From: Rostratula benghalensis
Taxonomy: Eukaryota > Chordata > Aves > Charadriiformes > Rostratulidae
Length of the DNA stretch: 64,000 nucleotides
Reading direction: 5' to 3'
Assembly (NCBI GenBank): GCA_013399305.1
Contig: VXAI01000308.1
Span: forward strand, 599,095 to 663,094
The notes under the pieces are model-generated. The model searched no databases, had not been told where the DNA came from, and was given only the letters and a program-made list of their open reading frames with translations. Below, one piece after another: positions 45,821 through 56,739 of the stretch. Numbering within the stretch: the stretch's first letter is position 1; every line of letters starts with the position of its first letter. Both the position numbers and the translations under genes were made by a program.

Positions 45821-48504
45821 GACAAAGACGCTTTATCAAGACAGGAAAAAACATAAATTGCAAAGTGAAGTGTGTTGTGCTAGCCATGGTGGGAAGACAG
45901 GCTGACTGAGAGCCTAGAGCCTGGAATTTGCTTTTGCCACGTCAGAGGTGCAGAGATAAGCCACCACATAGGTAGGCCTCTCTTACTTTAAACTTATTTT
46001 CTGAGTGCTCTCGTGCTGTAAAAAAAAATAATTTAAAAAATTCACCATTTAAAAAAAAAAAGGACACCATTTTTTAATCATTGCTTTGTACTCTACATAG
46101 GCAAAGATTAGATATAACAGTGATAGTAGCTGCAATCCCCTGCTGGGAAGCAATTGTATCAAAAGATTTCTTCTCCCTAAGAAGTGAAGACACACCTGCT
46201 GCGTAGAAGGGGCACACTCCAGCTGTGTTCAGTGTGAGAATACATGCTCCAAAGTGCACCCTGAGCACCCACCCCCTGAGCAGGACACACACTGTGGCAC
46301 CCTGTAGCCCTCTGCTCATGTGTACAGAATTTTTCTGGGAAAAAAACAAAAAAAGCCTAGATGAGAAGGGCAATGGAGCATCACCACTTGTCTGCCTGGT
46401 ATGGACTACATTGGCTAGGGCACTGGGGACACTACCTGCCCTGACAGACCAGAGAAGTCTTGAAGAGGCAGTTTAGCAAATCTTTGCAATGGTCACCCAG
46501 AGTCTCTTTCTGCAGCTCCTGAGAGCAATGTATCCTGCAGCCCTGCTGTGCAGCAACTATAGTAAAGCAGTTCAAGATGTGTCTGATGAAATTAATGTCT
46601 TTCTGTAAAGTGTTGAAATCTTACTATGACAAGAGTCACAGTAAGCAATAATGATATGGTTACTAGAACCCTATCTGAGTATTAGTTAGTATGGTATTAA
46701 TTGACAAATAATTCCTGAAAAATCATGAGAAGTATTTAATAAAGCTTCCAGTAGTGCCTGCAGGTTTTGAAGACTTTGTTTATGCCACCAGTGTAAACAA
46801 ATTAATGTATTATTTTGTCAATCATTGTTTTAATCTTCAGCATGCTTTTAATTTTTAGTCTTGGTCTTTATATCATGAAGGAAAAGTCAGGCAGTAAAAA
46901 TGTTTTAAAATTTCAGTGTCTGGTTTCTGGTCTTTTAAAACCATACCTGTTCTGCATTTTCAACCCCAAACCCCATACAGACGAAAGAAACAATTTTATA
47001 GCACCTCCAGGCAGAGATATAGTGAAAAATTAACCACACTGGAAAACATGAAACAGTCCTTGCTGAAAAACAATGTTGTCTGTTACCTCTGTTAAGTTTT
47101 TCTCCATGTATACGGTAAACTTGCCCTTTATTTTTGTTTTACTTCTTCAACATAATTAAGCATGTTCATAGCTTTGATCATACATGACTACTTCTGAGAC
47201 AGACTTTTACTTCTTAATGTCACTCAGCATAAAAGCCTCATTTGGTAACAATGAACTGTTTTATTTTATGGGTTTTAAGAAAGGGATAATAATTAAAAGA
47301 ATGAAAACAACTTGTCAGAGGCATGGAAACATCAGGAAGGACTACACAAGTTTGGTAAAATCCTAAACAGTTTGAGCAGGAGTCTCCTCACAGGAAGGTG
47401 CTTAATTACATCAGAGGACTGGAATACAGAGAGTAAAGCAGTGAAGGCCTTGGAAGTCCAGAGCTCTGTGAAGTTTACCTTCATCTCCACGGTAATGCAA
47501 ATTACTTGAGTGCATATAAAGAAAAAAGAGAGCAAGTGTTCAAACAAAGGACAGCTTACTGCTGAGTTGCCTTTTGCCACTTAGCTCACAGAAAAGTGAA
47601 GTGTTCAAAGGCATCTTTCACAAGACATAAACCACACTGGGCATCACTTCCAAGGCTGATAATTATTTTGTCAAAATTTAGCCTGTATATTTGGAAATAT
47701 TAATATTTTTACTTTTGGCCATTTTAAGTATCTGACTTGGGTGTGACATGGGAAAAAATATCTAGAACTCTTTGTTCCTTTTATCTGGAGACAGACAGGC
47801 ACTTGCCTTTGCTCATTTCATGGGCAGAGAGCGCGCAAGGATAGCAGCTTTATCAGATGTGACTACATTGAGACTATCTGTATATCAGGGACAGTTACTC
47901 TGCTATAATAAACTTTTTAAAACTTGTTCTTGCCACATGATGAAGCACATTGCTGAGCAGCACATCCAGCAAGTTTCTTTGGTGTAAACATTTCCTAGGA
48001 CCCTTATGAAACTGTGACCATGAAAGCCCTCAGCATGCAGCTGTGGAAAACCTGTAGACCCCAGCATCATTCTGGGTGTCTGCCCTGGGATTTCTGATGA
48101 CATTGCAGATGAGGAAGAGTCCCACAGCAAATGGTTACATTCTTAACATCATAGGCAGAATCTGCTTCCGAGTTTAAAAGAGTGGGAGGGAGGATGAATG
48201 GAAGGAGCCTGAGTGTAGAGGTGTAGGGTGTGTGACCCTCCCACAGCTTCGATGTCTATGCCAATGCTAGCAGCATCTCACACAGCAATGAGAATGGCTA
48301 TGCATCAGACCATGAAAATTTATTCCCTCCGTCTCATGTTCCTGCTCTTTAAGTTTTTGGGCTGGTTGCTGAGCAAAGGAAAGAGACCCAGCAGCTCAGG
48401 CAGGGAAGCTGCAGGCAGACCTCTGGTCTGGCTGGGCTGTCTTATCTCATGCTTGACTGACACCAGGAGCTCAGTTTGCAATGCACAGTCTTTGCACTGT
48501 AATA

Positions 48505-48545
48505 TTATGTAATATTATTCATTTATTATGTAATATTATTCATTT
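48505..48545. repeat. 21-bp tandem duplication
   Basis: TTATGTAATATTATTCATTT occurs at 48505-48524 and again at 48526-48545. The two 20-bp cores are identical, so the event is recent or the sequence is constrained. Confidence 0.88.
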
Positions 48546-49321
48546 TATTAAACTAGGCAGATACACCTATAAGCCTAAAGAAGTGAAAGATATCTCTGCC
48601 ATTGCTGCCCAGATAAGCGCAGCACCTGTCTATGTATAGAAGGACAACAAACTCCCAAATTGACCTACTTGAGACAAAGCTGTAAGCAAAACTGCAGAAA
48701 GGCTAACCCCAGGTGACCAACGTTCTAGAACCAACGTTCTCTCTAGACTCTGCAGCAAGTAGAGTAGACAAAGAGGGACGTTTGAAAGTGAGGGGAAAAC
48801 CACATTTTGGGAAACTGGTGCTTGGTGCTAATGAAGGTGTTAGTCTCACTAAATCTCAAGTTAACTAAAGAAAAGTTCATCACAGATGGAACCAACATCC
48901 AATGTGGCCAGTGAAAGAGGCATCGCTGTGTATGTGAAGATAAAACAATAGTGAAGAGAGAGCAAAACAGCACTTTGTGGTGTGGCCATTTTTAATCAAT
49001 GGTGCATTGGTAAGGGAGACCCGGTGAAATAGTCCAGGAAATTTCCCACCCAGTTTCAAAGGCACTGAAAGGGAGTTGTTCTCCTGTATCTTAGAGATCA
49101 ATGCCTGAATTTTTGCTTAGGTTGCAGGAAGTCCAAACAGGAAAGATGGAAGACACTTCTTGTTAGTGTCTCCTTTCTCCCACAGGACCATGTACAGACA
49201 AGCCATATAAGGTTATTATCATGTGAGTGCATAATGTAATCATGCTTCTATTTAGCAATTTATTTTTTTTCCAAAAAGGTAATGCTATTTTGTGTTTCTT
49301 TGGCAACTGGTAATGCAATAA

Positions 49322-49936
49322 TGTTGCAGTTTAACACCAGCCAGCAACTGAGCACCACTTAGCAGCTCATTCACTGTGCTTCCTAAGGATAAAGGCAGAG
49401 AAACATTACACCAAATAAGGTAGAGAATATAAGTGAGAAACTTGTGGGTTGAGATAAAGACAGTTTAATAATTGAAATAAAGCATAACAATAACAATACT
49501 AGTAGTAGAAAAATAAGTAGTAGTAGTAGTAATAGTAAAGAAAAGGAAAATGATATATAGAGAGAAATACAATGTAAGATAAATAATATGAATGAAAGTA
49601 ATTGCTCACCACCGTCTGATGCCCAGCCATTGCCTGAGCAACACCTCCCCTGTGCCAACCTCCCTTTTATTGCTGAGCATGACATGATATGGGGAAATAT
49701 CAATTTGGTCAGTTGGGGTCATCTGTCCCAGCTGTGTCCACTCCCAAATTCTTGTGCACCCCCAGTCTACTCTCTGTTGAGGTGGTGAGAGAAATGGAAA
49801 AGGCCTTGACTCTGTGTGAGCACTTCTCAGCAGTAACTAGAACATTCCTGATTTATCAACACTGTTTTCACCATCACATAGCCCCACATTAGCTACTGTG
49901 CAGAAAATTGTCTGTATCCCAGCCAAAACCAGCAAA
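49322..49936 (-). mobile_element. Avian endogenous retrovirus solo LTR
   Basis: Starts TGTTGCAGTTTAACACCAGC and ends CCAGCCAAAACCAGCA on the plus strand, the two ends of a well-known bird LTR family. Internal landmarks in order: GCAACTGAGCACCAC, ACTTGTGGGTTGAGATAAAG, then CAGTTTAATAATTG, TGCTGAGCATGACATGATAT, GGTCAGTTGGGGTCATCTGT, CCCAGCTGTGTCCACTCCCA, TTGTGCACCCCCAG, AAAAGGCCTTGACTCTGTGT, CTCAGCAGTAACTAGAACAT and TATCAACACTGTTTTCACCA. By comparison with relatives the transcription sense is minus, with the promoter near 49670-49690 and the polyadenylation region near 49460-49475. There are no internal retroviral genes on either side, so it is a solo LTR left by recombination between two LTRs. 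The family is recognised from memory. Confidence 0.88.
49497..49545. repeat. (AGT/TAG)n microsatellite inside the LTR
   Basis: A run of AGT/TAG triplets with interruptions (ACTAGTAGTAG, AAGTAGTAGTAGTAGTAATAG). It expanded within the AT-rich part of the LTR. Confidence 0.85.
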
Positions 49937-49960
49937 GCATCAAATAATGGCAGGAATACC

Positions 49961-49980
49961 AAAAAAAAAAAAAAAAAAAA
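49961..49980. repeat. Poly(A) tract
   Basis: Twenty A bases followed by CCAACCAAA, just right of the solo LTR. It could be a remnant retroposon tail, but no adjoining element is recognisable. Confidence 0.85.
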
Positions 49981-50460
49981 CCAACCAAATATTCTCCATT
50001 TTTATTCCTTTTCTCCCAAGAGTGTGCCACCTCTTCATTTGCAGTGAATAATTAGAAAATGGAAGACAACTTAAGTACTGTCTTAGGAGAGCAGGAACCA
50101 TTATCAAGGCTTGACATAATACTGCTCTCTGTGTGGTCCAAAGGAACAGTGCAATATTTTACCTTCAGACTTCTCATTAAATATAATGGAAGACACCAGC
50201 ATGCTTACTGTAGCATTTCAATTAGTAACTCCTCCTCTTACTAACTGCAAATGAAGAAGAAAAGCATTGATTTACATGAATGGCAAAGGGTATTAAAGGA
50301 ATGCCTATTGTCAGGAAAAAAATATGGCAACAACCAACAGCAATGTGAGTCTGAAGGCAGTTTAAGCGCTTGTATGTTTTAAAACAGGTAGATGAGGGTG
50401 GTGTCTTACCAATGCACTGGTACTGTGCATTGCTGTTGGAAGTTGAGCATTTCATTTTCA

Positions 50461-50490
50461 CAAAAAAAAAAAAAAAAACCCAACCAAAAA
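50461..50490. repeat. Poly(A) tract with ACCC/AACC flank
   Basis: Seventeen A bases followed by CCCAACCAAAAAAACCCC, a common bird simple-repeat texture. Confidence 0.8.
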
Positions 50491-51559
50491 AACCCCATCC
50501 TAGACTTTTGTCATATTATAAACACATTTTCTAAGGTTAATTGGTAGTGATGAAAATGTTAGGAAATACAAAAAATTTTTTGTTGGCAAAAGGAGAACAC
50601 ACACAACTGGAGGAAATATTTCTTTTGTTATATACCAACCATAATTGTCCAAGGAGTGAGAGCACTGTATGGTAATCTAACATGCTGTGCTAGAAAAATC
50701 TCAGAAGACTCATAAAACTGTAACACTGTATTACCTATAGGAGGAGCAGTACTAAACATATATCCTCATTTTGGCATTTCTAGTCAAAAGAAACACAACA
50801 TGCTTGTAACTGTTTTTCTCATGGGCATATACTACACCCATTGAATAATTCATCCTACAGCTACTGGGCTAAAGGGAGTACAAAAGACATAGTGCAGAAC
50901 TATATATATTTTATTCCGTATTTTTTTCTAATCTTCTCTGGTTCCCTGACCATTCTGAGTAATTTTTCATACTCTATGATTTTACTGGACTTTGAAGATA
51001 TGGATTGTGGCACAATGACAGTCTTCACCTCCGTTTGTAAATGAAGAGCAAAACTATGATTTCAGTGTATTAAAGAACCTGCAACTGAAAGCTGAGTTGC
51101 TCCTTACTGCAAATAAATATTTGGTGGCAAGACAAATCTCATCCACTTACCAACTTTTCCTTTGGATATTCCAGGGCTGGGAGAGAACAGAGCAGCACCC
51201 TTTGTCACTCCTTAAATTTTGTTGGCCCACATCATCACCAAAATACAGAAGCAGGGCAACCTCCTTGTTGTTGCAGCTTGCTGTCAGCAGCATTCAGTTG
51301 GACCTTCACCTCTAACTTTCCAGGAGGATTTTCTCCTGTTACTCCAGAGGCATTCATGGTGTGTTGGTTGATTTCATTGCATGGAAGGATCGCAATGGAA
51401 AAAAATAACATGAGCTAAGGTACATCGAGATTTCAGCATATGTTCTCCTGGTAGCCAGAGTCCCTTTGGGTTGACACAATACTACATGGACCTTAAACAG
51501 TTCATTAGTTGAGCAGAAAATAGCATTGTCAAATCTAATAGCCAGAGATTGAAGCCAAA

Positions 51560-51618
51560 GAAATTCACACTGGAGGTCCCTTACAACCTGGACCATTCTA
51601 CGTTTCTAAAATTCTATG
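51560..51618 (+). mobile_element. CR1 LINE 3'-end fragment
   Basis: TGGAGGTCCCTTACAACCTG followed by GACCATTCTACGTTTCTAAA and ATTCTATG is the last 50-60 bp of a plus-strand CR1, ending in the usual octamer. Heavily 5'-truncated. Confidence 0.88.
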
Positions 51619-51987
51619 AAGATAGAGACAAAGGCAACAAAGGAATTCTGTTATGCTTGTACCTCACCATCTAAGCTTAGAGTAACGGTATATGTAGAGT
51701 TATATATATTTTGGAGAAAGATAAGACAAAGACAATATTTGCAAAAAGTTATTGTTATTCAGATAAAGTGATACCTGATTTTTAATGTAGAAATACCATA
51801 CCACACACTACAACAATGTGCTAAATTGTCAGCAGGATCCAGCATAGTTTTCTGCCATGTACTCTTAATGACCTGCCCTTATATTTCACTTACTAGTTAA
51901 TCTGAGTGATAATTATGTATGCTTTTAATTATTTGTTGTCTCTTCTCTCTCTCTTTTTTTTTCCCTCTCTTTTTTTTTTTCCTGTAG

Positions 51988-52062
51988 GCAAATCACCTTT
52001 AAAGCTACAAGTGATTTTTGTCTATTTGAAGAATAACAATGCATGACAGGATCTGTCACTAA
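51988..52062 (+). ncRNA. Candidate noncoding exon with strong splice sites
   Basis: A long pyrimidine tract (about 51940-51985, mostly C and T) ends in CCTGTAG, an excellent 3' splice site, at 51987. Seventy-five bases later GTAAGAAA, a near-consensus donor, starts at 52063. All three frames of the intervening 75 bp contain stops, so if it is an exon it is noncoding (untranslated region or long noncoding RNA). Chance is a real alternative in AT-rich DNA. Confidence 0.25.
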
Positions 52063-55000
52063 GTAAGAAAGGATATGAGCAGGGATTCACAGAGCACCTA
52101 AAGAAATTAAATGGGGAAATAAAAAAAATAGTGCATTACTGTGGTTTCAGAAGCAACACCTCAGAGAAAGGAGTACACAGCCTTTGTTCCAAAGGCTGAT
52201 ACAATTTGATTAAATTAATTTCCAGATAATGTAATGCATATTAATTACAAATTTAGCCATAGTAAATTACAAGATTTCTCAGAAGAATCATCTAAAACTT
52301 TAAAAACTTTCTTCCAGGGAGACAGATTTTAGTAATCCTGTTGATTTCTCATCATACAGTGTCTTTAATAATGTGCTTTGCTATAGTTTGGTATTGTCAT
52401 GAAGGCTGAGCTTCGCAATATGAAGATCTCTGGTAAATACCAAGAACTTTCTGAAGGCTTCTTTCTGTGTGGATCCATGAATTTGCATAACTTCTGACTT
52501 GTGTTTATGAATAAGTTCAGGGAAGACGAATGAGACCTGCTGCTAGAAAAGAAAAATTTATGCTTTAAAAAATACTCAAGATTTTTTTTTTTCCCTTGGG
52601 GACAGTCTACATTACTCTGAAAACTAGATGTCATGAAAATTCTTGTGAAAGTATACAGGAAAAAATGAAAGCTGTCAACAGCCTGTTACCTGAGGCACTT
52701 ACCTGAGAAAACAACATTGTGTGAGAAAGCCTCTGCCTGAAGTTATGCGCATATGTCTACTGGTCTACTGAGGTACTGTTCTAATCACATAGAATTAACT
52801 TCTTTTTCTGCCTCTCTGCTGTAGTGAATTCCATATAGTGAATTTCCTACACCACAGCTTGGTGTGACAGGACATCCCTTACTCCAGAGGGATCTGCAAA
52901 AGCACATCCAAACCCCAGCCAAGATGCAAATTAGAAATCTCTGTTTTAACTTGACTTTGGTTGTCACCAGGGATCCCACTGATCTGAGCTGACAACAGCA
53001 CTATTGAATTCTGAGTATTTACATGAGGATTTTTCTTTGGGTTAATCAGGTATTATTTTTAATAAGGGAACTCCAGATTAGTACTAGGACCTGCAAGTGT
53101 CCAGGTGACACATCCCTGGCCTCCCAACTGATCCTAGGGAAGTAGCCCATCAAATCCCAGCGTCTGCTTGCTCTCCTTATTGGGCTGCTTTTACTGTCAC
53201 AGTCAGAGGTGGAAGCATAAAAATCAACAAAAGGAAAGAAGATACAGGTGCTTGGGGCTTTATCAGTAAAATGTGGCACCATGTATAAAATCAGTGCTCC
53301 TGGATGTTTTAGTTCACAACAGGATGAATTATTTCTCCAGTTTATACATCCTAAGGTTAAATCTTTTTGCTTCTCTGTTCTCCTCAAAATACAGCATGAA
53401 AAATAAACAAATTCCCTTTTCTTCCGTGGCAGCTTGGTGTCATTATAGGACTAAACGAGGACCTCAGGTGGACAGCTGCTAGGCTATTTTCTGCAGTGAA
53501 GAGGCCTGCAAGTCCATTACATATCCAAACCCGATTTTCACATTATCATGTGAATGTTTTGAAGCATTTCTTGGTACACAAATGTGTCTGCAGTATTTGA
53601 ACAATAGTAACAAGAACAAAAAAGCTAATGAAAAAATTGCTGTGCTTCAAATATTCAATTCCCTTCCCTCCTCTCAGACTGAAAATACACTATACAAGAT
53701 AATAATAAAAAAAAATTAAAATGCAATGTCTTCTGATTAGTTCCAGTTTAGTGGAAAATCAGCACATGAGTGATGGAATTCTAGCACTAGTTGTTGCTGA
53801 ATTTTAGCACTGTTTTACAAAATTCCTTTCTTTCTCATTTTACCTCTTTATCAGCCTGGAATAATTGCAACAGTGTAAAGGTTACATAGATTTTGATAAA
53901 GTGGTTGCATGTCATAGCTAATCACATCTTCCAGCATTTCCTTTACTAGAAGTTTACACTTCTAAGAACCAACACAAATCAAAAAGGCAAGTGAGATCAA
54001 GAATCACCAATTTCAGTTTCTCCAATCTGAATTTCAGCAATAGAAGTTTGAGATTACCTGCACCCCATTGCAACACAGTAGTTTGGTTTTATGCTTATTT
54101 TGATGGTAAGAGAGTCTAAAGATAATAAATATATCAACCGCAGCAATATTTTTTTTTCATTTAGTAGTTTGGTGGTTTTTTGTAATCAAGAAAACAGCCA
54201 GAAGGATAAAGAACTGTAGCCCCAACAATTTCAGCTTTTTGACAGAAACATCAAAGAATGATTCAATTGCAATGAGTATTGTTATCTAGAATGAATGAAA
54301 AGCAAAATATGTACTACACTGTTAACATATACATCCCTAGCACGTCAGTAAAACAATATAACAGAAAAGGAACATATTTTTCCCTTTGGTATCTTTTAGA
54401 CTTCCTCTTATGTCAATGCTGCTGATACATATTTCATACACTCTGTCTACCTTAAAAGAGAATTCTCTGAAGAATTCATCATTCACCAGTAAACCAAAAA
54501 TTGTAATGTACTGTTTAAGGAAACAGCTATTTGTTTCTCTTCATGTGTTAACTCTTCTCTATACAGTTATTTCTTGCATCTTCTGGTAGCTGCGCCAAAT
54601 CTTTCCTGCTAACATCTTTTCAGACATAAGGAATTTTGTAAAACTCAACAGCTTCTGTAGAGCAAAATTCTTCCTTTATTTATTCCATAGACCCCGCAAA
54701 AATAATTTTGACTTCTAAAACCTTGACACACACAGAATATTTCATATGCAGTTGTCAGCAGCAGTCATCCATTAAGAAAAGATATCTGCAAGCTGTGGCC
54801 AAGTAAAACAATATTCCAAAGCTCAGGGAAAGTTGGACATCGCAGGGCTGAGAGATGTTTAGTTCTTGAACTAAAAAACTCCCCACAGTTGTGTATAGTT
54901 ATACTTTCACGTATAATACCAAAGTAGATTTGGCTTTGCCTAAAAAGGCTTTGCATCAGAGCAGCATCACATGCTGTGGCACCATGTGCATGCACAACCT

Positions 55001-56641
55001 CTTGTTGATGGATGGGCTTCACCTCTTCGGCCCAGGAAGCTCACACCCACATTCATTAGGGAACTTTGTATCCCAATTAAATCTGTAAGCTGCGTGTGAT
55101 TTATTTCTCAAACATGGGGAAAAGAGGTATAAGAATAATCTAGAGAAGTGGGGCTAGATGATTCTTACCTTTCAGTCTGGAAACACATGTGGTTTGCACT
55201 TCCAGCAGGCTATTGCTAAAAAAGATTGTTCGACACGAGCCCTGCAGAAAGGCTGGCTGTTGTGCTGCAGCATATCACAGCAGTTTATCTAAGTATGAGG
55301 TGGTGAAGTAGCAGAAACTATTTTAAGGAGATGAAGACAGTAACAATTACTTATCAGATTCAATTCTCATGCTGTTAAAGATGCTGCATATTGTATGGAG
55401 GAGAACTCCAGTTATTTCAGGTCAAATAGTCACTTAGCATTTTACATGCAATATATTTGCATAGATTTTTGTCATTTACTGACCTTAGACTGTCTCATAG
55501 GTGACCTGAATTTTGGTATTTGATTGCCTACATGTAATCTGACATTATATATTCATAAATAATTTATTATTCTTTCTANATTAACCTAGTGTTACTCCTA
55601 GTCTAAAGAGGTTGATCCCAGAACTCTGAGGGCAGAAGCTGAAACAAAGAGGAGGTAGTGTCCTCCGACCTAAAGATCTGCCAAAGTGCTCCATGGTAGC
55701 ATATTTCTTGTGCCACACTTGAAGTGAACTTCTTATCTTGGGTCCTGAAGATTGCTGCCTTCATTTTCTTGAATTGTGTGAGGTCTGGCTTCATTCGTCA
55801 TCTTGTATCCAGCAACAGATCTGAGGTTATCAGCCTCCTGATACTGCCACAGATATATATTGTCTGATAGGACCTCTGAACACAGGTAATAAGTAGGGCC
55901 ATCTTTTCAGGGTAACAGGTTGCATCTTGCTGAATTTTCTATGAGGTTGGAAAAAAGTGGTTACCACTGCAGAAGAACAACTAATAGTAATAAAATAAAC
56001 ATCAGGCTCTGCAAGATGATAGGTCAGGGCTTTCAAACCAGTAGTTAGCTGTATTTCAGGATGTATTCTCTTGCATCTCAAGATGTATTCTCTTGTATCT
56101 CAAATGAGCATACTTGAAACAAGTGCAAATATCACTGTCTGTTCCATAACCGTGCAAAAAAAGTGTATCCAAGGCCTGCATATGGTCCCTAAACTAAGAA
56201 AAACCCCAAATACACAAAGAGGACTGGTCAGCTAGTGTCCTCTGTCCTATGCAGAACCTGGGCCTGACATCTGAGCAGAAGCCACCCAGTTCCTGGCTGC
56301 TGGTGAGACAACTTGAACACCCCAACCTGGGCATTTACCAGCACGATCTTCTTCATGGAGGCAAGCCACGGGTGCTGGTAAACATCAGGCTGTAACTGAC
56401 AGCTAGTGGAACATCTTCTGCTTCAGTTTTTATTTTATATAAAATCACTTTTTGCCTCCTGTCATGTCTTGTAAAGGTATTGCAAGTGCAAGTGAATATG
56501 GTGTCATGACAGAATTTCCTACACATCCAGGACGGACCTCAGTGGAAACAGGCTGACTGCTTACCTAGTAGTCTTTTCTCTTTGCATCATTGTTAAATGA
56601 GATACATTTGCCTTCTTACAAGTATACTACCTTGAAATATA
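52063..56641. other. AT-rich noncoding DNA
   Basis: No gene or transposon recognised. Holds one ambiguous base (N at 55579) and a 22-bp tandem duplication at 56061-56104. Confidence 0.6.
56061..56104. repeat. 22-bp tandem duplication
   Basis: ATGTATTCTCTTGCATCTCA with AG (56061-56082) is followed directly by the same unit with two changes (56083-56104). Confidence 0.88.
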
Positions 56642-56739
56642 NNNNNNNNNNNNNNNNNNNNNNNNNNNNNNNNNNNNNNNNNNNNNNNNNNNNNNNNNNN
56701 NNNNNNNNNNNNNNNNNNNNNNNNNNNNNNNNNNNNNNN
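56642..56739. other. Assembly gap (98 N)
   Basis: Run of N followed directly by AAATAAAATAAAATAG, so the gap probably lies in an (AAAAT)n microsatellite that could not be assembled. Confidence 0.98.

Larger units (their letters stand above)
45231..49321. other. AT-rich noncoding DNA with small tandem duplications
   Basis: No gene recognised. Contains GTGTAGCCTGACT duplications at 45765-45820, A-rich runs near 46021-46066, and a 21-bp duplication at 48505-48545. Confidence 0.6.
49937..51559. other. AT-rich noncoding DNA with poly(A) runs
   Basis: Poly(A) runs at 49961-49980 and 50461-50477, each followed by CCAACCAAA-type sequence common as simple repeats in birds. No gene seen. Confidence 0.65.

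Noticed and set aside
49383..49703. 106-codon minus frame with poly-Leu
   Set aside because: Translation of the AGT/TAG microsatellite inside the solo LTR.
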